NCBI GenBank assembly: GCA_011051075.1
Contig: DREN01000466.1
Span: forward strand, 1-5,917
DNA from: Deltaproteobacteria bacterium
GTDB lineage: Bacteria; Desulfobacterota; DSM-4660; Desulfatiglandales; Desulfatiglandaceae
Length of the DNA stretch: 5,917 nt
Direction of reading: 5' to 3'
Shown: piece after piece, positions 1-5,484 of the stretch
Layout of the letters: every line of letters begins with the position of its first letter
How positions within the stretch are numbered: the stretch's first letter is position 1
Position numbers and translations under genes: made by a program
Notes under the pieces: model-generated
Seen by the model: only the letters and a program-made list of their open reading frames with translations
What the model was told of the DNA's origin: nothing
Database searches by the model: none

Positions 1-871
1 GAAGAAAGAGGATCTGGCCCCTGTACGTGTTATCCGGAGTCTTGTTCACATGGAGGAAGTACGGTTTGGAATGCCGCTCAGAAATATTTACCTCCCCTTT
101 TACTATAAGAGGCTTTGCTATTAGCGGTCTCTTTTTGAAGCTGTGCCTCGGTTCAAGGCTCATCCTGGCTTCTCGGTAAACCTTGCCGATATCTGAAAGG
201 GCATCCTCCCATCTCTTTCTTGCCGGAAAATCCCTGAAAAGACCTGATCTTGAACTCAAGGCTGAAAAAGATTTTAGTGCTCCCTCCCTTTTCAGCCGGT
301 CAGACATGCCAGGGATATGGATTGAACCGAATCCGTTTCTTGATCGGGATCCAAGCCCCCCGTACCGGACAAGCATGCTGAGCGAATCCAGAATCTGCTG
401 CCTGGGGGGATTTCCCTTCATGCTCAGTAAGAGTTTGAATTTTGTTCCAGGGAGGAGATGTTCTCTTATATAAACGTTCCTCTTTTTTGACCTGTCATAC
501 TGGCATAAGCCATAGGCCAGATATTGTATGATCGATATTCTGAAAGTCCTTCCTTTGGCCGTGGTTTTGATTTTGGCTCCCTCCGGGAGACCACCTAAGG
601 CGGGTTTCACATCGCCTACATCTTCTAGCTGAATGGAAAGGCTCGCCTTTCTTGTTGTGGATCCAAATATTTTACCTTCCCGTTCTTTCATGTCCTCCAA
701 GTCGTCGCTTCCGTATAGGGCTCTCCACCAGAACCGGAGCGCCCCCTTTATGGGCGGCGTCCGCAACTCCGCTTTCCTGGGATCAGCCCCTCCCAGGAAG
801 AGAGGCGTCACCACCTCCACTTCAAACTCCTTTGTCTCCATGTCCCTGAATCTTCCCACGTAAAAAGCCAT
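1..871 (-). CDS. cmr1: Type III-B CRISPR RAMP protein Cmr1, 3' end off the window
   Basis: This is the N-terminal 290 residues of Cmr1, the RAMP subunit at the end of the Cmr (type III-B) effector that contacts the 3' end of the crRNA. The frame is open from the ATG at 871 to the window edge and the C-terminus is missing. The diagnostic Cmr1 block is at residues 22-53: TPLFLGGAD, then ELR, then IKGALRFWWRALY. A glycine-rich RAMP loop, GGLGSRSRNGFGS, is at 171-183. The YLAYG segment (117-121) followed by PG..F (141-145) also fits the family. The start at 871 is preferred over the in-frame ATG at 841 because GGAGGTGAT sits directly upstream of 871. Cmr proteins are usually encoded together, so cmr2 and others are expected beyond base 1 (inference). 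The gene is less GC-rich than the Lon-like gene at the other end. Confidence 0.93.
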   Translation of the reverse strand, partial: MAFYVGRFRDMETKEFEVEVVTPLFLGGADPRKAELRTPPIKGALRFWWRALYGSDDLEDMKEREGKIFGSTTRKASLSIQLEDVGDVKPALGGLPEGAKIKTTAKGRTFRISIIQYLAYGLCQYDRSKKRNVYIREHLLPGTKFKLLLSMKGNPPRQQILDSLSMLVRYGGLGSRSRNGFGSIHIPGMSDRLKREGALKSFSALSSRSGLFRDFPARKRWEDALSDIGKVYREARMSLEPRHSFKKRPLIAKPLIVKGEVNISERHSKPYFLHVNKTPDNTYRGQILFL

Positions 872-881
872 AATCACCTCC
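872..881 (-). promoter_or_regulatory. Strong Shine-Dalgarno of cmr1
   Basis: The minus strand reads GGAGGTGATT immediately before the ATG at 871. It is a near-complete complement of the 16S rRNA 3' end and fixes the cmr1 start. It is clearly stronger than the sites in front of the nucleotidyltransferase gene or cas6, which suggests high translation of the Cmr complex from this point. Confidence 0.85.
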
Positions 882-913
882 TGGAAAATGTTATGCCCTG
901 TGCCTGACCCATA

Positions 914-936
914 ATTGGCTCTCTTCCCCTGCCAAT
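914..936 (-). promoter_or_regulatory. Inverted repeat and possible weak promoter upstream of cmr1
   Basis: Perfect 6-bp arms ATTGGC and GCCAAT are separated by 11 bases and lie 43-65 bases before the cmr1 ATG. On the minus strand the first arm contains TTGGCA (one mismatch to TTGACA). It is followed after 16 bases by TATGGG, a poor -10 box. The element could be an operator dyad over a promoter, or a weak RNA stem. The arms are short enough that chance is a real alternative. Confidence 0.28.
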
Positions 937-1044
937 ACATACGGCCCTGAAGGAAAAATTTTCAAAAAAATATGATCCCCCGAAAAAATAATTCTTAAAC
1001 ATCCACGCTTGGCTCACTTCCTGCCGGACCGGGCCATCCAGGAG

Positions 1045-1134
1045 TCATTCCGCCTCACCCCGTTTCCAGAGGTAATAAATGGGCACCGCGCCTCCCATGA
1101 ACATCTTCCTCTCCTGGTGATTTGAGTACCTTCG
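1045..1134 (-). pseudogene. Remnant of the 3' end of a second cas6-like gene
   Basis: In one minus-strand frame this stretch reads RRYSNHQERKMFMGG and then about 14 more residues to a TGA at 1045-1047. The intact Cas6 in this window contains KRYSNRQERKMFMGG at residues 279-293. The DNA is identical over 23 bases (1094-1116 against 2232-2254) and diverges on both sides. The residues after GG (AVPIYY) align only loosely with Cas6 MLGSVTY. The Cas6 C-terminal loop (TSFGLGK in the intact copy) is absent, as are the first 270 or so residues. No start codon or ribosome site suits it, so I read it as a relic. Its divergence (H for R, silent changes) suggests an older homologue rather than a fresh duplication. 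Confidence 0.72.
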
Positions 1135-1203
1135 CGGCCCTCCGGCATCTTTTTCGCCCTCCCAAGAATAAGGTGAAGGCCTTCCCGGACAGCCGCTTTC
1201 CCA

Positions 1204-1869
1204 TCAGCGCCTGATGCGGGATTTCACAAGGGCCGGGGCCTGTTCTAAGAAATAGGTCTTCAGTTTATCCAGATCCAGCTCGGCTAACATTACCGGCAAA
1301 TCTCCCGGTCCAATCTTTTTCACCATCAAGAGCCTCTCAGGGATAACGAAATCCAGGCCTTTTACCCCGAACCTCTCCCCTGTCCTTAATATGAGATCAT
1401 TCAACGTCCATTCATATTTATGAAGGAAAAAGTAGAGATCAACAAAGTCTTTCGGATCAAAGCGGTCGGTGAGGGCAAAGAGCTTCCCCGTTATCATGTT
1501 CAAAAGACTGTCGACGGTTAATTTGCCGATTTTTATGCGATTTTCAATACTCCTGAAAGGGTAGGTGGTGAATTCCACCTTGAGCGTGTCTCCGTCACCA
1601 AAGGTGACCGCAAATATCCTGCGATCAAAAAGGCGCTGATACCTGACGGCCTCCGAGGGCGCGAGTTTCTTTATCAGCGCTGTCAGGAACTCCACAGGGG
1701 GCATTTCCTCTTCAGCCTCGGTGAACAGATCCAGGTCTTTGGAAAGTCTATGTTCCATGTAGAAGGCTGAGAGCGCTGTTCCGCCGGTAAGGTAGAATGT
1801 GGACAGAATTTCGTCAGGCAGGTTATCTATGAACAGCCTCTGCTTCTCGGTGAGTATCCTATTTTCCAT
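1204..1869 (-). CDS. AbiEii/AbiGii-family nucleotidyltransferase (toxin-like)
   Basis: This 221-residue protein has the features of the AbiEii/AbiGii toxin family, DNA-polymerase-beta-fold nucleotidyltransferases found in toxin-antitoxin and phage abortive-infection pairs. The core motif at residues 28-49 reads TGGTALSAFY, then HRLSKDLDLF: the GG signature followed by the metal-binding pair D45 and D47. E99 in LKVEF is a good candidate for the third acidic residue. The family's basic motif follows at 129-146, with K129, R136, K140-D141 and D144. Length is somewhat short for the family (often 220-300 residues) but all core motifs are present. The start overlaps the 73-residue gene by 11 bases, suggesting translational coupling. 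The usual AbiEi winged-helix antitoxin is not present next to it. Composition is locally AT-rich (1381-1440 has 19 G or C of 60), hinting at acquisition. The nucleotide and RNA substrates cannot be read from the sequence. Confidence 0.87.
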   Translation of the reverse strand: MENRILTEKQRLFIDNLPDEILSTFYLTGGTALSAFYMEHRLSKDLDLFTEAEEEMPPVEFLTALIKKLAPSEAVRYQRLFDRRIFAVTFGDGDTLKVEFTTYPFRSIENRIKIGKLTVDSLLNMITGKLFALTDRFDPKDFVDLYFFLHKYEWTLNDLILRTGERFGVKGLDFVIPERLLMVKKIGPGDLPVMLAELDLDKLKTYFLEQAPALVKSRIRR

Positions 1870-2080
1870 TCTTCTCTCCGCGGCATACCAGTCTTATGAA
1901 TTCCTTCCTTTCATCGGGCAGATTGATCCTGTCAAGCTCCCTCAGAAGGAGCTCCCTTTCCTCGGCGGTGAGCCTCTCAGCCACAAAAGGAAAAAACTCG
2001 GCGAGTCTTCTGGCCCTCCACGTATCATCTCCGGGGAGACCCGCGTAATCCCATGTCAGGTGCTTAAGGTCCAGTTCCAT
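1859..2080 (-). CDS. Small protein paired with the AbiEii-like nucleotidyltransferase, candidate antitoxin
   Basis: This encodes 73 residues starting at an ATG preceded by AAAAGGAGGGG, a strong ribosome site. It begins 18 bases after the cas6 stop and ends inside the start of the nucleotidyltransferase gene (11-base overlap), so the two are very likely coexpressed. The protein has a short N-terminal DLKHLTWDYAGLP segment, followed by charged, probably helical sequence rich in R, E and L (about residues 20-67). I see no transmembrane segment and no recognisable DNA-binding motif. Small proteins of this size with an early WD motif are often encoded just upstream of AbiEii-type genes. Antitoxin or partner function is inferred from position only; I do not assign it to a named family. 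Confidence 0.7.
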   Translation of the reverse strand: MELDLKHLTWDYAGLPGDDTWRARRLAEFFPFVAERLTAEERELLLRELDRINLPDERKEFIRLVCRGEKNGK

Positions 2081-2098
2081 CCCCTCCTTTTGCTGTCA

Positions 2099-3106
2099 CT
2101 ATTCTCTCGTTGCTCGAATTTTCCCCAACCCGAACGACGTGTTCTTACCCACATGCACCTTCTGGCAGAAATCGAGGAGCCCGAGATACTCTCCCAGGTC
2201 CCCCCCGTAGGTCACCGATCCGAGCATGCCCCCCATGAACATCTTCCTCTCCTGACGGTTCGAGTAACGCTTCCAGTCAAACCATCTGAGGGAGTTGTCT
2301 GTAATGCGCACCTTCCCGGCCCTTTCAACAAGTTCCCTGTAGTCAATGGCCGGTTCGCCGCCGCCCCAGATGTTCATCAGGGAAGAGACCCTCCTGAGCA
2401 TGGCCCTCACAAGCACGTGAAAGGGAAGATCGGCCCTGATGCGGTTTTCAAATTTGAGCCGGAGCGGGGTCACAAGTCTGACCTTGAGCCTCAAATTCCC
2501 TTGCTCAGGAACCGCGGGCCTCCGGGCCGGGAGTACTATCTTCTTCCTTCTCCTTATCATGATCTTTGGTCTTGAAGGCCCCAGTTCCCTGGAAAGGCTC
2601 AACTCCTCGGTTTCGGCCGGGACTGCCAGTTTCCGATCCTTTTCCGAATAAACGGTCAGATCCCCCTTTTTCACCTCCTCAAGCACGAACCTCCCGTGCC
2701 TCCTCCTGACCCCCTTTCCAAGGCCGATCTTCCCCATCTGCTCAAAGGCGTAGACAAAGTAGGGGAGATGGGAATTGATATCACCAAAGAGGGCAAGGCC
2801 GCATTCGATGGTATCGCCTTTTTCGTACTCCCTCTTTTCCGTCTCCGGGGGCTCGATAACAAAGGGGTGTGGCGGGTCGGAGACCCTCGAACCTTCCGGC
2901 GGTTTCAAGGCCAGGGAGGTCTCAAAGACCTTTACGTAGAGGCATCTGTTTCTTAGCAGACATTCCGCGCACTCCTGCTGTTTCAGGGCGCACACCACCC
3001 TCTTGAGGGCGATGCCGAAGACCCCCCTGAAGGTGGAACCCTTGAAGGCCGGAAGGATCGCCCCCGTTTCAAACCTGCACCTGAAGCTGTATTTCCCGTA
3101 CTGCAT
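2099..3106 (-). CDS. cas6: CRISPR pre-crRNA processing endoribonuclease Cas6
   Basis: This 335-residue RAMP protein of the Cas6 type (PF10040-like) cuts the CRISPR precursor transcript within its repeats to make crRNAs for the Cmr effector. Two RAMP halves are visible. The first ends in a glycine-rich loop, EQMGKIGLGKG (122-132), followed by GRFVLEEV. The second contains LRLKVRLVTPLRLK, the conserved RYSNRQERKMFMGG (280-293), a VTYGG strand, and the terminal loop HVGKNTSFGLGK (318-329). Four cysteines at C39, C46, C49 and C55 could bind zinc. The first histidine is H80, so the early catalytic His of some Cas6 enzymes is not in the usual place; this family varies there. The ATG at 3106 has GGAGAGAGG just upstream. 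It leads a likely operon with the small gene and nucleotidyltransferase that follow. No CRISPR array is in the window. Confidence 0.93.
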   Translation of the reverse strand: MQYGKYSFRCRFETGAILPAFKGSTFRGVFGIALKRVVCALKQQECAECLLRNRCLYVKVFETSLALKPPEGSRVSDPPHPFVIEPPETEKREYEKGDTIECGLALFGDINSHLPYFVYAFEQMGKIGLGKGVRRRHGRFVLEEVKKGDLTVYSEKDRKLAVPAETEELSLSRELGPSRPKIMIRRRKKIVLPARRPAVPEQGNLRLKVRLVTPLRLKFENRIRADLPFHVLVRAMLRRVSSLMNIWGGGEPAIDYRELVERAGKVRITDNSLRWFDWKRYSNRQERKMFMGGMLGSVTYGGDLGEYLGLLDFCQKVHVGKNTSFGLGKIRATRE

Positions 3107-3248
3107 CCTCTCTCCTGCCCTAAGCCCTAATGTCTAAACACAAAGGTGTCACGAAAAGCCGCAAAGAATATTCCTGTAGTTCTTGCGCATGACTGAAGGT
3201 CCAACCTGGCTAACCACCATCCTCTAATCATCTTGCCCCATGTTTTCC

Positions 3249-3278
3249 CGATTTCGATACCGATAGCGATGTCGATAG
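3249..3278. repeat. Degenerate hexamer tandem repeat, five CGATNN units
   Basis: Five consecutive hexamers, CGATTT CGATAC CGATAG CGATGT CGATAG, lie between the Lon-like gene and cas6. The first four bases are constant and the last two vary. The unit is a multiple of three bases, but no coding frame there has a start or a ribosome site, so I treat it as a noncoding simple repeat. It may have arisen by slippage or may be a protein-binding cluster. Confidence 0.7.
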
Positions 3279-3300
3279 CGGTTATATCCTGGGCCTCGGT

Positions 3301-3321
3301 ATACCCTGCACCCTGATCCCT
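3301..3321. repeat. Three heptamers ending in CCCT
   Basis: ATACCCT GCACCCT GATCCCT occur in tandem, starting 7 bases downstream of the Lon-like gene's stop. On the minus strand they read as AGGG every seven bases. With the nearby hexamer array they form a low-complexity segment in the 221-base gap (3107-3327). No hairpin terminator is obvious there. Confidence 0.6.
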
Positions 3322-3327
3322 GGTCTT

Positions 3328-5484
3328 TCACCGGTAGGTGAAGGGAAACAGATCACCGGGCCGGGTCCATACCTTTTCCAGCACCTTCTCCAGGTCAGGC
3401 TCTTCCAGAAAAGGCCTGAAATGGTCCGGGCTCAACTCCCCGGCCATGCGGCGGATCATCTCCTCTGTGCGGGGAACCCCTGACAGGGGCAGGGCGTCCA
3501 CTCTCCACAGTCCTGAAAGGGGGAGAAGGGCCATGACACGGACCGTTGGGCCCTTGCCCGAGGAAAGGCAGAGGTCAAGTCCCCTCCTCCAGCATTCCGC
3601 GGCGGTCTTCTCCTCACCCAGGGAGAGGCTTACGAGGCCCATGTTGTAGAACCACAGCTGCCAGGGATGCCCGGTTCCCGTGAGGGTACCCAGACGTTTA
3701 TGGGCCCATTTTCCGTAGATCGCCCTTTCCTCTCTCCTGCCGCACCCGGCCAGAAAACGGGCCAGGGCCGCGTGCTGCCACACGGAGAGTAGGGAGAGTT
3801 TTCCTGGCAGTTCATGCCAAGCCGAAATTTCCAGGTAGTTAAGCAAGGCCTCCCGAGCGGTATCCCCGTGCCCCGCGTCCAGCTCCGCGTACACCAGGTA
3901 GTTGAACTGCCTGAGCCAGTCATCTTTCAGTCCCTGAGCTCTTCCATCACCAAACGCCTCCTGGGCGAGGAGGGTGTACCTCCTGGTTTCATCCATATAC
4001 TCCGGCCCGCAGAACCCGTAGTTCTGGGCAATAGAGCCGTAAAGGGCGCCAAGGGTCTCGTGGGTTGCGTTTTCAAGCACTCGCCGCCTGGATCGGTACT
4101 CACCCTTCAGACTTCCGAGAACGTCTTTCAGAAAATCGGGAAGCCGTGGATTAAACAGATAGCGGTTGTGAAAAAGGGCGATAAAGCGGTAATTGCAGAA
4201 CGAGGCAAAGGCCCTGATATCTGACGGGGCGGCCCTCTCTGTCAGTTGGCGGGCCTCGCTTTCACACTGCTCTGCGGCCGTTACGTCCCCCCGGTGGTTT
4301 GCCATGGCCAGGTTCAGGGTGTACCACTTGAACAGGGTACGGGGGGCCACCGGGGTAATCCCCTCCACGCTTTCAGCGGGTATCATCTCCGCGAGGGTCT
4401 CGGCCCTTGAGTCATCCCCCCTGTTCAGGCAGACGTCCACCTTTTCCACAAGGGCCTGAAACAGCTCAGGGGATTTCACCACCCTGTCCATGACGCCTGA
4501 GATCAGGCCCTCCTTCCAGGCCCACCTGAGCCATCGCGCGGGGACCGAACGGCAGTTGTTCACCATCATGCCGGGATCCCGCAGCATCTCCGCCATGAGG
4601 ATAAGCTTCTTTCCCCTCCCCGCTCTGTAGAGGGTATCAAAGATCCACGCCTCTCTGAGATTTGACACGGGCAATAGCTCGATCCTCCCGGCGCCCCGCA
4701 GCGTGTGACCATGGTCCGGCACGAGAAGGCCCCTGAATCCCGCAAGTCCTGCCTGCCTGATCTTCAGGGAAAGGCCCTCCGCCTTTCCTATACCTCCGGT
4801 TTCATCAATGGACCCGGTTGCGGCCAGGTCTTCGGGGGCCTGGCTGTCGGTGAGGAGTCTCAGAAAAGCCAGGGCCAGGGGAAGTCCCAGGGATCCGCGC
4901 GTGAACTGGACCCGGCCGTTGGGTATGGCCAGGGGAAACAGATAAAATCCCCTGCCAGGTTCCAGGGGCCGGATCCGGGCCGAGGCGGCGACCGCCGAAA
5001 GGATGGCCGACCTCGCCTCCCGATCCAGAAGATCACCTGCCCAGCCGGGCCAGGGGTTATGATCCCCCGGTCCATGGTCTGACTCACTGACAAGCCCGGT
5101 CACGAAGTACCTCAAGAAGGCCCTGCGGCCGTTCACAAGGAATACCGGAGCAATCTGCCACCTCCCTGAGGAGAGGGCCTCGCCGCCCATGCCGGGGAGG
5201 TACCGCTCCACGGGCACACGCTCATGGAGCCACTCCTGAAACCAGGGGGGCGTCCCCTGTTTCAGGGTCAGCCATGCAGTTATCAGGTTCAGTTCCAGGA
5301 GACCCAGTATCCCCTTTTCCCCCGCAAGACACACCCTGAGGGATTCAAAGATCCTTGAAAACTCCTCACGGGAAAAATTCCCCCAAAGGGTCATCAGGGG
5401 CGTGTACAGGACCTCCTTCAGGTGATCCATGTCCCTGCCGGTCCCTGCCAGAAAATCAAAGGTGCGCAGATCAGGTTCCGGCAT
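3328..5484 (-). CDS. Lon-like (S16) peptidase with TPR-like C-terminal region
   Basis: About 718 residues, numbered from the ATG at 5484. Residues 1-165 are mostly helical and unrecognised. Residues about 160-265 form a Lon-type peptidase core. The block RGSLGLPLALAFL places Ser198 at the Lon GPSAG position, ATGSIDETGGIGKAEGL matches the Lon TGEIDLTGxVxPVGGL strand-turn, and LSLKIRQA places Lys241 at the catalytic lysine. The 43-residue Ser-Lys gap equals that of E. coli Lon (S679, K722). No Walker A or B motif or substrate-binding LAN domain is present. Residues about 385-645 are helical with TPR-like units, the clearest being YNMGLVSLSLGEEKTAAE followed by a GLDL helix. No CARF or SAVED domain is evident. 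The ATG at 5484 is preferred over the GTG at 5505 because GGAGGGG lies 6 bases upstream of it. It overlaps the preceding gene by 14 bases. It is GC-rich (40 of 60 in 4861-4920). Substrate and partner are unknown. Confidence 0.78.
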   Translation of the reverse strand: MPEPDLRTFDFLAGTGRDMDHLKEVLYTPLMTLWGNFSREEFSRIFESLRVCLAGEKGILGLLELNLITAWLTLKQGTPPWFQEWLHERVPVERYLPGMGGEALSSGRWQIAPVFLVNGRRAFLRYFVTGLVSESDHGPGDHNPWPGWAGDLLDREARSAILSAVAASARIRPLEPGRGFYLFPLAIPNGRVQFTRGSLGLPLALAFLRLLTDSQAPEDLAATGSIDETGGIGKAEGLSLKIRQAGLAGFRGLLVPDHGHTLRGAGRIELLPVSNLREAWIFDTLYRAGRGKKLILMAEMLRDPGMMVNNCRSVPARWLRWAWKEGLISGVMDRVVKSPELFQALVEKVDVCLNRGDDSRAETLAEMIPAESVEGITPVAPRTLFKWYTLNLAMANHRGDVTAAEQCESEARQLTERAAPSDIRAFASFCNYRFIALFHNRYLFNPRLPDFLKDVLGSLKGEYRSRRRVLENATHETLGALYGSIAQNYGFCGPEYMDETRRYTLLAQEAFGDGRAQGLKDDWLRQFNYLVYAELDAGHGDTAREALLNYLEISAWHELPGKLSLLSVWQHAALARFLAGCGRREERAIYGKWAHKRLGTLTGTGHPWQLWFYNMGLVSLSLGEEKTAAECWRRGLDLCLSSGKGPTVRVMALLPLSGLWRVDALPLSGVPRTEEMIRRMAGELSPDHFRPFLEEPDLEKVLEKVWTRPGDLFPFTYR

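Larger units (their letters stand above)
872..1044 (-). other. Leader region of cmr1 without a gene
   Basis: This stretch between the cas6 relic and cmr1 shows no convincing coding frame. It is AT-rich in its middle part (about 952-1005, with runs of A and T) and then holds a 6-bp inverted repeat and the cmr1 ribosome site. The composition shift and the length after the previous gene suggest that cmr1 may have its own promoter. I see no clear GC-hairpin plus T-run terminator for the upstream nucleotidyltransferase gene, so read-through is also possible. Confidence 0.45.

Noticed and set aside
183..863. Plus-strand open frames opposite cmr1
   Set aside because: They are antisense to a well-supported Cmr1 reading frame, have no ribosome sites and show low-complexity translations.
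1135..1203. Possible additional Cas6 C-terminal tail in another frame (GLHLILGRAKKMPEGRE)
   Set aside because: It only vaguely resembles the FGLGK loop, is in a different frame from the clear relic, and lies on the wrong side of it for a simple truncated cas6.
1799..2575. Long plus-strand open frame of 258 codons
   Set aside because: It lies antisense to cas6, the 73-residue gene and the nucleotidyltransferase, which all have family motifs and ribosome sites. Its translation is rich in P, R and H with no recognisable domain, as expected for a shadow frame.
3249..3321. Possible CRISPR array or leader between the protease gene and cas6
   Set aside because: The units are 6-7 bases with no 25-40-base repeats or unique spacers. 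Nothing array-like was found anywhere in the window.
4860..5093. Minus-strand 77-codon frame inside the Lon-like gene
   Set aside because: It is an alternate frame over the peptidase core with no ribosome site; the conserved Lon motifs are in the main frame.
3328..5484. CalpL-type SAVED-Lon protease
   Set aside because: The region after the Lon core reads as helical TPR-like repeats, and I could not find SAVED-like Rossmann segments. The match to CalpL is limited to the peptidase core.
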